Shown one piece after another: positions 35,613 through 44,986 of a stretch of 64,000 nt of DNA. The position numbers and the translations under genes were made by a program. Below the pieces are notes generated by a model that saw only the letters and a program-made list of their open reading frames with translations, was not told the DNA's origin and ran no database searches. The stretch covers positions 2,976,001 to 3,040,000 of the forward strand of contig AP026969.1 of NCBI GenBank assembly GCA_027923965.1, given 5' to 3'. Source of the DNA: Comamonadaceae bacterium OS-1. Its GTDB lineage: Bacteria; Pseudomonadota; Gammaproteobacteria; Burkholderiales; Burkholderiaceae_C. Numbering within the stretch: the stretch's first letter is position 1; each line of letters opens with the position of its first letter.

Positions 35613-37163
35613 TCAATCGACGGCATGCGCCTCCACCGGCGGCTTGGCCACGTGGCTTTGTTTGCGCATCAGCAGCAACAGCGGTATGGAGGCCAGGGTC
35701 ACGGCCATCATGATCTTGAAGTCGTTCAGGGTGGCCAGAAAGCTGGCCTGGCGGGTGACTTCGTTGTTCAGCGCAGCCAGGCCCTGCGGCGTGGCCAGGT
35801 TGTAGACGGCAGGCAGACCGGCCTGCACGGCGGGGCTGGCCAGGTTGATGTGCTCGACCATTTGCGAATGGAACAAGGCGGTGTTGCGAGTCAGCAGGGT
35901 TTGCATCACCGAAATGCCGATGCTGCTGCCGATGTTGCGCGACAGGCTGTAGATGGCGGTACCGTCGGAGCGGTACAGCGGGTTGAGGGTGGAGAACGTC
36001 ATGGTGGTCAGCGGCACCGACACAAAGCCCAGGCCCAGGCCCTGGACCACGCTGGACCACACCACGCTGGACTGTGGGGTGTCGAAGGTGTAGCCCGACA
36101 TCTGCCACAGCGACCAGGCGGTCAGCGCAAACCCTACAGCGATCATGCCGCGCGCATCCACGCGGTGGGCATAGCGCCCGGCAAACAGCATGGCCACCAT
36201 GGTGCCCATGCCGCTGGGCGCAATCACCAGGCCCGCGGTGATGACGGGGTAGCCCATCAGCGACTGCAGCATGGGCGGCAGCAGGGCCCGCGTGGCGTAC
36301 AGCAGCAGGCCGACCATGAAGTACAGCACCAGGCCGGTGACGAAGTTACGGTCTTTGAGCAACTGCACATTGAAGAACGACACCTCTTTGGCGGTGGCCG
36401 TGAGCGCAATGAAAAAGGCGAAACTGACCAGCGCCCCGGCGGCTTCCAGCTGGATTTCCAGCGAGCTGAACCAGTCCAGCAGCTCGCCACGGTCCAGAAA
36501 CATCTGCAGCAGGCCAATCGCCAGGCTCAGGGCCACGCAACCGTACACATCAAAGCGCAGCTTGGTCTGCACCACGGTTTCGCGGATGTAGAGCTGGATG
36601 CCAATGAACGACAAGATGCCTACCGGGATGTTGACAAAGAACACCCAGCGCCAGCTGAAGTTGTCGGTCAGCCAGCCACCCAGCGTGGGGCCGAGGATGG
36701 GTCCGATCATCACGCCCATGCCCCAGATGGCCATGGCCTGGGCGTGCTTTTCCTTGGGGTTGGTGTCCAGCATGATGGCCTGCGACAAGGGCACCAGGGC
36801 CGCGCCCAGCAGACCCTGCAGCAGGCGCGCCAGCACGATTTGCGTGAGTGACGTGGCCAGCCCGCACAGGGCGGATGCCACGGTAAAGCCCACCACCGAA
36901 ATCAAGAAGATGCGCTTGCGTCCAAAGCGCCCACTCATCCAGCCGGTCAGCGGCGTGGCAATCGCCGCCGCCACGATGTAGGAGGTGAGCACCCAGGAGA
37001 TCTGGTCCTGCGAGGCAGACAAGTTGCCCGCCATGTGCGGCAGCGCCACATTGGCAATGGTGCTGTCCAGCGTCTGCATCACGGTGGCCAACATGATCGC
37101 CACGGTCACCAGCTTGCGGTGTTTGGCCAGGTCGGGTGGGACGGCGGTGTCGGTGGAGGCCAT
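35613..37163 (-). CDS. EmrB/QacA-family (DHA2) drug:H+ antiporter
   Basis: A 516-residue major-facilitator exporter with 14 predicted membrane segments. Motif A appears as GWMSGRFGRKRIFLIS after segment 2, motif D1-like LDSTIANVALPHMA in segment 1 and the antiporter motif GPILGPTLGGWLTD in segment 5, all typical of DHA2. Substrates are usually hydrophobic toxicants. No EmrA-type adaptor is adjacent. It lies downstream of a MarR-family gene on the same strand, with a perfect palindrome (37205-37218) 42 bases before its start that matches the one before marR, so it is probably derepressed by the compounds it exports. Confidence 0.92.
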   Translation of the reverse strand: MASTDTAVPPDLAKHRKLVTVAIMLATVMQTLDSTIANVALPHMAGNLSASQDQISWVLTSYIVAAAIATPLTGWMSGRFGRKRIFLISVVGFTVASALCGLATSLTQIVLARLLQGLLGAALVPLSQAIMLDTNPKEKHAQAMAIWGMGVMIGPILGPTLGGWLTDNFSWRWVFFVNIPVGILSFIGIQLYIRETVVQTKLRFDVYGCVALSLAIGLLQMFLDRGELLDWFSSLEIQLEAAGALVSFAFFIALTATAKEVSFFNVQLLKDRNFVTGLVLYFMVGLLLYATRALLPPMLQSLMGYPVITAGLVIAPSGMGTMVAMLFAGRYAHRVDARGMIAVGFALTAWSLWQMSGYTFDTPQSSVVWSSVVQGLGLGFVSVPLTTMTFSTLNPLYRSDGTAIYSLSRNIGSSIGISVMQTLLTRNTALFHSQMVEHINLASPAVQAGLPAVYNLATPQGLAALNNEVTRQASFLATLNDFKIMMAVTLASIPLLLLMRKQSHVAKPPVEAHAVD

Positions 37164-37204
37164 GGAGGTGTACGCGGAGGAGTGAAATGGTGACGTGGGT
37201 GATA

Positions 37205-37218
37205 GTGACCTAGGTCAC
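37205..37218. promoter_or_regulatory. MarR-type operator before the exporter gene
   Basis: GTGACCTAGGTCAC is a perfect 14-base palindrome between the marR-like gene and the exporter. It shares the core ACCTAGGT with the palindrome before the regulator (37752-37763). Confidence 0.75.
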
Positions 37219-37244
37219 CATATGTGTAAAAAAAGGGGCTGCCG

Positions 37245-37739
37245 TCAGCTGTCCACAAAGCGCAGCACCTTGCGCAACAGCCCGTCGAACTGGTCCATCT
37301 CTTCGGCACTGAACCCGGCCCACAGCGCGCCGTACTGCTGGCGGCGCTGGGGCTGTACCTTTTCCACCAGGGCCTGGCCCGCGTCGGTGAGCTGCATGTA
37401 GACCTCGCGCCGGTCCACTTCGCTGGCCACGCGCTCCACCCAGCCTTTTTTGGCCAGGTCGTCGGCAATGCGCGAACAGTGGGTGCGCGAGGTGTGGATG
37501 AAGGTGCTCAGCTCCGACGGCAGCATTCGGTGGCCCGGGTGGCTGTACAGCACCACCAGGGTGGTCCAGGTGGTGTAGTTCAGCCCCAGCTCGCGCAGCG
37601 TGGCATCGAACACCTCCGCCAGACGGGTGCCGGTGTGCAGCAGCAGCCGGGTCAGAATCGCCTCGCGCGGCTGCGCCCCCGGGATCTGGGTGGCAATGGC
37701 TTGGATGGCCGATTCAAAAGAGGCAAAGCTTTCCGACAT
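37245..37739 (-). CDS. MarR-family regulator of the adjacent exporter
   Basis: A 164-residue winged-helix protein: ILTRLLLHTGTRLAEVFDATLRELGLNYTTWTTLVVLYSHPG dimerisation and helix region, recognition helix LSTFIHTSRTHCSRIADDLAKKGWVERV, and wing SEVDRREVYMQLTDAG. A Cys in the recognition helix (THCSR) is unusual and might allow thiol sensing, though this is speculation. Matching palindromes lie 13 bases before its start and before the exporter, the layout of an autoregulated MarR-EmrB module. Confidence 0.9.
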   Translation of the reverse strand: MSESFASFESAIQAIATQIPGAQPREAILTRLLLHTGTRLAEVFDATLRELGLNYTTWTTLVVLYSHPGHRMLPSELSTFIHTSRTHCSRIADDLAKKGWVERVASEVDRREVYMQLTDAGQALVEKVQPQRRQQYGALWAGFSAEEMDQFDGLLRKVLRFVDS

Positions 37740-37751
37740 GGCCGCGAATGA

Positions 37752-37763
37752 TAACCTAGGTTA
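37752..37763. promoter_or_regulatory. MarR-type operator before the regulator gene
   Basis: TAACCTAGGTTA is a perfect 12-base palindrome 13 bases upstream of the regulator ATG, with the same ACCTAGGT core as the operator at 37205-37218. Confidence 0.75.
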
Positions 37764-37784
37764 CCAATTTATGCAGTGCTATGT

Positions 37785-37826
37785 AAAACGTAGCTTCTTA
37801 CGCTTACCATATAAGCACAGAATGCC
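37785..37826. repeat. Dispersed palindromic repeat, copy 7
   Basis: CGTAGCTTCTTACGCTTACC followed by ATATAAGCACAGAATGCC is a diverged copy of the repeat core in the divergent gap between the marR-like gene and the four-gene cluster. Confidence 0.65.
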
Positions 37827-37916
37827 GATTTCATGCCCAAACATGGTCCTACCCACCAGGCCCTGCATTCCTCCACAAAACTAAGGATGTCTGTCCCACC
37901 CCGCCGGGCGGGGGAA

Positions 37917-37945
37917 TTGACGCAGGCCGCCACCCCGCCTAACCT
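37917..37945 (+). promoter_or_regulatory. Sigma-70-type promoter of the four-gene giant-protein operon
   Basis: TTGACG (37917-37922), a 17-base spacer, and TAACCT (37940-37945) give a good -35/-10 pair. Start would be near 37952, leaving a leader of about 40 bases that carries a GCCTGT (37953-37958) / ACAGGC (37967-37972) hairpin and a GAAGGAAA ribosome site before ATG 37993. A CCCCGC/GCGGGG stem lies just upstream of the -35 box. Confidence 0.65.
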
Positions 37946-37992
37946 CGCGTGAGCCTGTCAGACTGCACAGGCTCATCCGTGAAGGAAACCGC

Positions 37993-40900
37993 ATGGCTGG
38001 CACCGCTGACACCGTTTTTTTGCGCGCATTTCTGTGGCTGCAAGGCAGCGTGGCCGCGCTGCAAACCGACATCCAGCCGCCCGCACTGGCCACACCGCTG
38101 GCCGACGCGCTGCGCACCCGGCTCGGGCTGGCGCTGGACCAGACGGCAGCCACCATCAACCCCGACACTTTCCACGCCAGCAATGCCGAAGCCCAGTCGC
38201 TGGCTACAGCGGCCATGGTGGTGGGCGAAACGCTGGCGGCGCTGAAGACCGTGGGCGAGCTGCTGGCCCACCTGGGCGACGGCGGCGTGGGGCTGGGGGA
38301 CTTGTCCAAGGTGATCCAGCAGATCAACCGCATCACCTCGGCCAGCCCCGGCAAACCGCCCAGCGCGTATTCGATTGCCAAGCTGCTGCTGATCGTCAGC
38401 GGCGATGCCGACCAGCCCGCCAGCGACCCGCCCGCCCAACTGCTGGTCTACCGCCTGATGGGCAAAACTGCCGTCAACCCGCCCACACCCGCCGCGTTTG
38501 CCGAGGCGCAAATGACCCTGGGCCTGGTGGTGATGGCCATTGGCACCCTGCTGGACCGCGCCTTTGCCGCGCCCAACCTGGACGATGCCAAGGGCTGGCT
38601 GGTGCCCCGCGATGTGGCGATCACCCCGCCGGACCAGAAGGCATCGCGGGCCTTCCATCTGGCTGGGGAGGGGGCGACCAGCCTGGACCTGCTGCTGGGC
38701 TATGACACCGCGCCGCCCAAGCTGTACGCCGAGCTGGACGCAACGCTTGCATCCAGCACCGGGGCCGAACACGACTTTGCGCTGGCGCTCAAGGCCATCG
38801 GCAAAGTCACGCTGCAAATCGATCTGCCCGCACTCACCGTCCCGCTGCCCCCCCTGCCCCGCCCCGTACTCTCGGGTGCGTCAGCCATCAGCCTGCTGTT
38901 CAGCCGCAACAAACCCCTGGTGCTGGGCGACAAGGCCCAGACCCACTTCACCATCGGCAAGATGACCGGCGGCTTCACGCTGGACAACCTGCAGCCCAAG
39001 GTGGAGTTTGACCTGGCCGAGAGCGTGCTGACGCTCAAGGTGGGCGACGACCCCTTCCTGGGCGCGGTGCTGGGCGATGCGATCGAGGTGGCGCTGACCT
39101 TCGGGCTCATCGCCGACATGGCGGGCGGCCTGCGGCTCAAAGACGGCACCGGCCTCAAGGCCACCATCCCGCTGGAACGCATCCCCAACAGCCCGGTGCA
39201 GATTCCTTTCCTGAGCTTCGAGCTGAAAAAGGCCGACAACCTGGACAAGATCGAGGTCGAGCTGTCGGGCTCGTTCCAGGTGGAGATCGGGCCGTTCTCC
39301 GGCTCCATCGACCGGCTGGGCACCCTGCTCAAGCTGGACGACCTGCTGGCTGGCATCACCGCGCCGCGCTTTGACCTGAAGCCACCCTCGGGCGCAGGCC
39401 TGGCCATCGATGCGGGCATCGTCAAAGGCGGCGGCTTTTTGCTGTTCGACCCCGACCGGGGCGAGTACGGCGGCATTCTGGACATCCGCATCGGCGTGAT
39501 CGGGGTCAAGGCGATTGGCCTGCTCAGCACCAAGAACCCCGGCGGCTGGTCGCTGCTGCTGATCATCACCGCGCAGTTGCCGCCCATCCAGCTGGGCTTT
39601 GGCTTCACCCTCACCGGCATTGGTGGGCTGCTGGGCGTGCAGCACACGGTGAGTGTGGACACGCTGTCGCAGGGCCTGACCAGTGGCTCCCTGGATAGTT
39701 TCTTGTTTCCACAGAACCCGGTGGCCAATGCGCCGCAGATCATCAACCAGCTGCGCACCATCTTCCCGTTCAAGGCCGGGGGCTTTGTCATCGGGCCGAT
39801 GCTGGAGCTGGGCTGGGGCACGCCCAGCCTGGTGATTGCGCGGGTGGGCGTGCTCATCGAAGCCAGCCAGATCGTGTTTGCAGGCCAGGTGATCGTGCAG
39901 CTACCGCCGCTGGTGGACAAGTCGCTGGCCATCCTGCGGCTGCAGGTGGACTTTGCGGGCGGCATTGTGTTCGACCCGCTGAAAATCTGGTTCGACGGCG
40001 TGCTGCGCGACTCGCGGGTGGTGTTCATCGCGCTGACCGGGCAGTTTGCGTTCCGCGCGATTTTTGGCGACCGGCCCAGCTTTTTGATCAGCGCAGGCGG
40101 CTTCCACCCGCGCTTTACCGACCTGCCGCCCGGCCTGCCCAGCCCGTTCCAGCGCATCGGTGCGGACCTGTCGATCGGCCCGGTGGGCATGCAGTTCCGG
40201 GGCTACTTTGCCGTGACCTCGGCCACAGTGCAGACCGGCTCATCCATGCGCATCTGGGCCGACATCGGCATCGCCAGCATCGAAGGCGGGTTCGAGTTCG
40301 ATGCCATCGTCTACATCGTGCCGCGCTTCCGCTTCGAGGTGGACCTGCACGTCTGGGCCAGCGTGGAGGTGTTTGACCTGGACTTTGCCAGCATCGACAT
40401 CTACGGCCTGTTTGCCGGGCCGGGCCGCTGGCACATCGTGGGTAAGGCCGAAATCCACACACCCTGGCCGCTGCCCGACTTCAGCTTCCACGTGGATGAG
40501 AGCTGGGGCGAAGACCGCGCCACCACGGTGCGCAAGCTGTCGCTGGCCACCGAGCTCAAAACCGAGCTGCAAAAGCCTGGCAACTGGTCGGCCCAGTTAC
40601 CGCAGGAGGGCGATGCCTTCGCCAGTTTCGCCAAGCTGCCCGCCAGTGCCGGGATTCTGGCCCACCCCAATGCCGTGCTGCAGTTTGTGCAAAAGCGCAT
40701 GCCGCTGAACAAGCAGCTGACCAAGCTGGGCACCGATGGCATTGAAGGCAGCGGCGACCAGTTGCAAATCAGCATTGGCGAGATCCGCTTTGGCGCAGAG
40801 ACCACGCCGGTGGACAAAAAGCTCAACGACCAGTTCTCGGCAGCGCAGTTCCTGGACCTGAACGAGGACGAAACCTTCAGCCGCCCGTCCTTCGACAGCT

Positions 40901-41307
40901 TCGAGGCAGGCTTCCAGGTGGGCCAGCACAAGTACCAGTTTGGCCGCACCGCCAAGGACCTGTTCGACTACGAAGAGTGCAACCTGTCCACCCCCAAGAC
41001 CACCATGAGCTCCAGCCTGGCACGCGGCGCCCTGGTGGAAGTGGGCCACGCCCGCTGGGCCACCTCGCTGGGCGCGGCAGCGCGCTCGGAGCTGCGCCGC
41101 CCGGCCCGGCTGCAGCCCGCCACCGAGGTCAAGATCGCCGTCAACCCGGCCCCGCTGCACACCATAGACAGCGCCAGTGGCACCCTGGCCAGCACGCCCC
41201 TGGCCGGGGCCGCTGCGCAGTCGTACTGGGCCGCGCACGACCTGGTGGGGGCCAGCAGCAAGGCGCTGCAGATCGTCGAATCGTTTGAAACCGTACAGGC
41301 GTTTTAG
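37993..41307 (+). CDS. Giant protein A: DUF6603-like protein of unknown function
   Basis: 1,104 residues, no signal peptide or convincing membrane helix. Residues 1-240 are mostly helical and Ala/Leu-rich. Residues about 240-870 are strikingly rich in alternating polar/non-polar beta-strand segments and Gly turns (GFGFTLTGIGGLLGVQ, GGFVIGPMLELGWGTP, IVFAGQVIVQLPPLV, WHIVGKAEIHTPWPLPDFSFHVDESWG); this resembles the DUF6603 family, an assignment from memory. Residues 870-1104 form a separate end domain containing SAAQFLDLNEDETFSRPSFDSFEAG. It is first in a four-gene operon with a strong ribosome site; the next gene starts 9 bases on. Function unknown. Confidence 0.75.
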   Translation: MAGTADTVFLRAFLWLQGSVAALQTDIQPPALATPLADALRTRLGLALDQTAATINPDTFHASNAEAQSLATAAMVVGETLAALKTVGELLAHLGDGGVGLGDLSKVIQQINRITSASPGKPPSAYSIAKLLLIVSGDADQPASDPPAQLLVYRLMGKTAVNPPTPAAFAEAQMTLGLVVMAIGTLLDRAFAAPNLDDAKGWLVPRDVAITPPDQKASRAFHLAGEGATSLDLLLGYDTAPPKLYAELDATLASSTGAEHDFALALKAIGKVTLQIDLPALTVPLPPLPRPVLSGASAISLLFSRNKPLVLGDKAQTHFTIGKMTGGFTLDNLQPKVEFDLAESVLTLKVGDDPFLGAVLGDAIEVALTFGLIADMAGGLRLKDGTGLKATIPLERIPNSPVQIPFLSFELKKADNLDKIEVELSGSFQVEIGPFSGSIDRLGTLLKLDDLLAGITAPRFDLKPPSGAGLAIDAGIVKGGGFLLFDPDRGEYGGILDIRIGVIGVKAIGLLSTKNPGGWSLLLIITAQLPPIQLGFGFTLTGIGGLLGVQHTVSVDTLSQGLTSGSLDSFLFPQNPVANAPQIINQLRTIFPFKAGGFVIGPMLELGWGTPSLVIARVGVLIEASQIVFAGQVIVQLPPLVDKSLAILRLQVDFAGGIVFDPLKIWFDGVLRDSRVVFIALTGQFAFRAIFGDRPSFLISAGGFHPRFTDLPPGLPSPFQRIGADLSIGPVGMQFRGYFAVTSATVQTGSSMRIWADIGIASIEGGFEFDAIVYIVPRFRFEVDLHVWASVEVFDLDFASIDIYGLFAGPGRWHIVGKAEIHTPWPLPDFSFHVDESWGEDRATTVRKLSLATELKTELQKPGNWSAQLPQEGDAFASFAKLPASAGILAHPNAVLQFVQKRMPLNKQLTKLGTDGIEGSGDQLQISIGEIRFGAETTPVDKKLNDQFSAAQFLDLNEDETFSRPSFDSFEAGFQVGQHKYQFGRTAKDLFDYEECNLSTPKTTMSSSLARGALVEVGHARWATSLGAAARSELRRPARLQPATEVKIAVNPAPLHTIDSASGTLASTPLAGAAAQSYWAAHDLVGASSKALQIVESFETVQAF

Positions 41308-41316
41308 GACATTCCC

Positions 41317-44300
41317 ATGGCCACCTCCACCCAAGTTGCCTACCAGTTCATGCCCTGGGTCCGCCGGGGCCTGAGCGTGGCCCTGACCGCCAGCGACACC
41401 CTGGGCGTAGGCCCGCTGCTCCCGGCCCGCGCCACCGCCCAGGTCCACGTGGCCCTGGCCGCACCGCACGCGGGCACGCCGATCGACCCGCTGGCGCTGC
41501 AACTGCACGGCCCTGGCGATGTGGTGGCCATCGACACCCGGCTGGTGCTGCGCACCGACCCCAAGCCCCACGCGCGCAACTTCGAGCCCAACTACCTGGC
41601 CATCGTGGACTTCGACCCGCCCGATTTCCCGTGGATGCTGACCCCCGCCCTGGCCCATGCCGACGACCGCCTGCGCCCCTGGCTGGTGCTGCTGGTGCTG
41701 GAAAAGTCCAAGGTGGGCACGCCCAAGATGCCGCCCCAGGGCCCGCTGCCCACGGTGCGCATTGCCGCCGCCGACGTGGCCACCGAGCTGCCGCCGCTGG
41801 GTGAATCCTGGTCCTGGGCGCACGCGCAGGTGGTCAGCCACCGGGACGATGCGCCCGGCATCCAAAGCGACCTGCAAGCCGACCCGACCCGCAACGCCTC
41901 TCGCCTGGTCAGCCCGCGCCGCCTGCTGCCGCTGACCGACTACGTGGCCTGTGTCGTGCCCGCGTTCGAGCCGGGGCGCTTGCGTGGCCTGGGTCTGGCC
42001 GAAGCCCAGCCTGCGGCCATGGCCACCCTGGGCCCGGCCTGGGACGTACAGCAGGCCAGCGATGTGCTGCTGCCGGTGTACTACCACTGGGAGTTTTCCA
42101 CCGGCCCGGGCGGCGACTTTGAATCGCTGGCGCGGCGGCTCAAAACCCCCAGCGCCTACGCAGGCAACGCCGAGGTGGCCGCCCTGCTCAGCCGCGTAGG
42201 CACCGCGCCCATGGGCGTGGACCCGGTGCTGACCGGCTTTGTGCAGGGTGCGGTGGCCACCATGGAAGGCGCGCTGGTGCCCATCCGCTACACCCCTGGC
42301 AGCGCGCCCGACTCCACACAGGCCGACAGCCTGGCGCTGATCGTCAACACCCCGCAGGCCAACGTGGCCGACCCGGTGGCCGACGGCCCTACCAATGCCC
42401 TGGGGCGGCGTATCGAGGTCAAGCCGCAGATGGTCGGCGGCTGGCATGCCAAGAAGCACCAGGTGGCGGTGGGCGAGGCCGCGACCCATTGGGTGGCCGG
42501 GCTGAACCTGAACCCGCGCTACCGCGGTGCCGCAGGCTATGGGGCCGAGGTGGTGCGGCAAAACCAGGAGATCTTCATGGACGCGGCCTGGGGCCAGATT
42601 GGCCGCATCCAGGAGGCCGAAATGCGCTTCAACCTGACCCGGCTGGCCATCGAGGCGCAGCGGGCCCTGAAGGCCAAGCATTTCGACACCCTACCGCCCG
42701 AGCGGCTGCTGCAGGTGATGGGGCCCGCCCTGGGCCGCATCGAGGCACGGGCGGTGAACGGCACGGCCTACCGCATCGGCAGTGCGGCCGGTTCGGTGGG
42801 CGGACAGATCGCCCGCACCAGCCTGCCCAGCGCCCTCACCGACACGGCCATGCGCCGCGCCACCACGCCGCAACGCCGCAGCCTGCGCATGGCCGCCCGG
42901 CTCAACGCCGACCTGCCCGCGCTGGCCGGGCAAACCCAGCGCTACCTGGGGGCCATGGCCGCCGCCACCCAGCGCAGCGCGGCCTTTACCGTGAACGCGT
43001 TCCTGCCCGATGGCATCGTCAGCAGCAAGGCGCTCGACAACATGAACCTGGACGGTGCTGCCGACCGCCTGCTGGACCTGCGCAGCCTGGGGCTGGGCCA
43101 GACCACGGTAGGCCAGGCGCGCGCACTGCAAACCGCAGGCAAAGGGGCCGAGATGGCGTTGGCCAAACGCGGCATGCCCGGGCTGCAGATCCGCGCAGGC
43201 CAGCACCTGGGCGTGTTCACCGACCTGCATGTGGAGCGCTTCAGCCAGTTGGCCAGCGCCATGCCCACAGTGCAGTCCACCGACTGGGGCGTGGTGGCCA
43301 GCACCATCGAATCGCTGGGCCACCGGGGGGTGGAAGGGGTGCTGGTCGAAGCCCGCGCCGCCACCGACAACCAGCAGGCCAGCCTGCAGTTCAGCACCAT
43401 GAAGCTGGATGCCCGCAGCGGCAACCTGCGCCTGAACCGCGCCCTGGTGCGCGAGCTCGACAGCGCCCGGCGAGACATCACGCCCGTGGCCCGCAAGGGC
43501 GCAGCGACCCGCGCCTTGACCGGCACCACCTTGGGCAGCCTGCGCATTGCCGACAGCCGCAAGTACAGCACCGCGGGCGTGTTTGCCGCGCTGCCCGTCA
43601 ACGCGGTGCAGTCGGTGGTGGCCGATGCCGAGAAGCCGCACTTCAGCGTCAATACCGGGTTTGAAATCGTCGGCTCGCTGGCCGCCCCGCCCGACCTGGC
43701 CGTGGCCACACTGACCCTGCCGCCCGCCCTGCGCCAGCGCGCCATACTGAACCGCTATGCCGTGGCCACCCGCGGCAGCCAGCAGCTGTGGACCGATGGT
43801 TTCGTGCAAAGCCAGGTGCAGGTGCAGCCGGTGGACTTCAGCCTGGTGGCCGCCCGCAGCGCCATCACCGTGGCCACCCAGCCCGACACCACGCTGCGCG
43901 CGCGGCTGGCCAGCACGGTGTCGGTCGCGCACCTGGCCGCCACCGAGGGCAATGCCTTTGTATCGGCCTATTTGTCCACCACCGATGCCTTTGCCCGCCA
44001 GCGCTTCATGGTGCCTGCACTGTTCGACCGGGTGATGGCCTGGCCCACCCTGCCCGAGCCGCTGTACCAACGCCTGTCCAGCTGGAACAAGAACGCCTTC
44101 ATGCCGGGGGTGGACGGCATTCCGCAAGACCTGGTGATGCTGGCCAAGGTGAACCAGCACTTCATCGACAGCTTCATGGCCGGGGCCAACTGCGAGATGA
44201 ACCGCGAACTGCTGTGGCGCGGCTTTCCCACCGATCTGCGCGGCACCCCGTTCCAGCGGTTCTGGGACCGCAGCAGCATCGGCCCCGCGCCCACCTACAC

Positions 44301-44976
44301 CTACACCCCGCTGGACGACATCCAGCCCATCCACCAGTGGGGCGCGCAGCCGCTGGGCCTGCGCAGCGATGCCATCAGCCCGTTCATCCGGCGCACCAAC
44401 GGCGAGCGCATCAACCCGGTGGTGCTGCTGGTGCGTGGCCAGTTGCTGCGCCGCTACCCCAACACCGCCGTCTACGCCTGGAAGAAAACGCCGGGGGCCG
44501 ACACCCTGCTCAAAGACGCGCAAGGCCTGCCGCCCGACGGTGCGCTGGCCACGCCGCGCTTCAGCGGCACGATTGGCGACGACATCAGCTTCTTTGGCTT
44601 TGACATCGACGACGAAAAAGCCGCCGACTGGTGCTTTGTGCTGGAGGAGCAAATGACCGAACCGCGTTTCGGCTTCGATGTGGACGAGCCCGCCCCCGGC
44701 CAGGCCCGCACCGGCCCACCCCGGCGCAACGCCTTGCGCACGGCCATGGCCACACCGCTGCACAGCCAGTACAACGCCTACAAGGCCCTGTCGTGGAGCA
44801 ACCTGGCCGTGCCCCCCGGCGGCTTTGTCACGCTGGCCGGGCTGCGCCAGGCACCGCCCCCGGCATTTGCGAGTTTCCCCATGCTGACGGCCCAGGCCAA
44901 TGCCGCGGAGATCGCCCGCGCCCTGCTGCAACAACCGTTCCGTGCCTACTTTGTGGGCGCAGACCTGATCACCTGA
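41317..44976 (+). CDS. Giant protein B: conserved protein of unknown function
   Basis: 1,219 residues, no signal peptide or membrane helix. The N-terminus contains compact aromatic motifs (YQFMPWVRRGLSVAL, FEPNYLAIVDFDPPDFPWML, LRPWLVLLVLEKSKVG, GESWSWAHAQVV). The middle (about 420-780) is Ala/Arg-rich and probably helical. The C-terminal third has FQRFWDRSSIG, DDIQPIHQWG, PVVLLVRGQLLRRYPNTAVYAW, GDDISFFGFDID and CFVLEEQMTEPRFGFD, which look like a conserved domain seen in other uncharacterised proteins. The ribosome site AGGA overlaps the stop of gene A. I do not recognise a function. Confidence 0.8.
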   Translation: MATSTQVAYQFMPWVRRGLSVALTASDTLGVGPLLPARATAQVHVALAAPHAGTPIDPLALQLHGPGDVVAIDTRLVLRTDPKPHARNFEPNYLAIVDFDPPDFPWMLTPALAHADDRLRPWLVLLVLEKSKVGTPKMPPQGPLPTVRIAAADVATELPPLGESWSWAHAQVVSHRDDAPGIQSDLQADPTRNASRLVSPRRLLPLTDYVACVVPAFEPGRLRGLGLAEAQPAAMATLGPAWDVQQASDVLLPVYYHWEFSTGPGGDFESLARRLKTPSAYAGNAEVAALLSRVGTAPMGVDPVLTGFVQGAVATMEGALVPIRYTPGSAPDSTQADSLALIVNTPQANVADPVADGPTNALGRRIEVKPQMVGGWHAKKHQVAVGEAATHWVAGLNLNPRYRGAAGYGAEVVRQNQEIFMDAAWGQIGRIQEAEMRFNLTRLAIEAQRALKAKHFDTLPPERLLQVMGPALGRIEARAVNGTAYRIGSAAGSVGGQIARTSLPSALTDTAMRRATTPQRRSLRMAARLNADLPALAGQTQRYLGAMAAATQRSAAFTVNAFLPDGIVSSKALDNMNLDGAADRLLDLRSLGLGQTTVGQARALQTAGKGAEMALAKRGMPGLQIRAGQHLGVFTDLHVERFSQLASAMPTVQSTDWGVVASTIESLGHRGVEGVLVEARAATDNQQASLQFSTMKLDARSGNLRLNRALVRELDSARRDITPVARKGAATRALTGTTLGSLRIADSRKYSTAGVFAALPVNAVQSVVADAEKPHFSVNTGFEIVGSLAAPPDLAVATLTLPPALRQRAILNRYAVATRGSQQLWTDGFVQSQVQVQPVDFSLVAARSAITVATQPDTTLRARLASTVSVAHLAATEGNAFVSAYLSTTDAFARQRFMVPALFDRVMAWPTLPEPLYQRLSSWNKNAFMPGVDGIPQDLVMLAKVNQHFIDSFMAGANCEMNRELLWRGFPTDLRGTPFQRFWDRSSIGPAPTYTYTPLDDIQPIHQWGAQPLGLRSDAISPFIRRTNGERINPVVLLVRGQLLRRYPNTAVYAWKKTPGADTLLKDAQGLPPDGALATPRFSGTIGDDISFFGFDIDDEKAADWCFVLEEQMTEPRFGFDVDEPAPGQARTGPPRRNALRTAMATPLHSQYNAYKALSWSNLAVPPGGFVTLAGLRQAPPPAFASFPMLTAQANAAEIARALLQQPFRAYFVGADLIT

Positions 44977-44986
44977 GGAAGCATCC

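Noticed and set aside
35625..36851. Plus-strand frame of 408 codons opposite the exporter gene
   Set aside because: The exporter on the minus strand has 14 membrane segments and family motifs; the opposite frame is His/Gln/Gly-rich shadow text.
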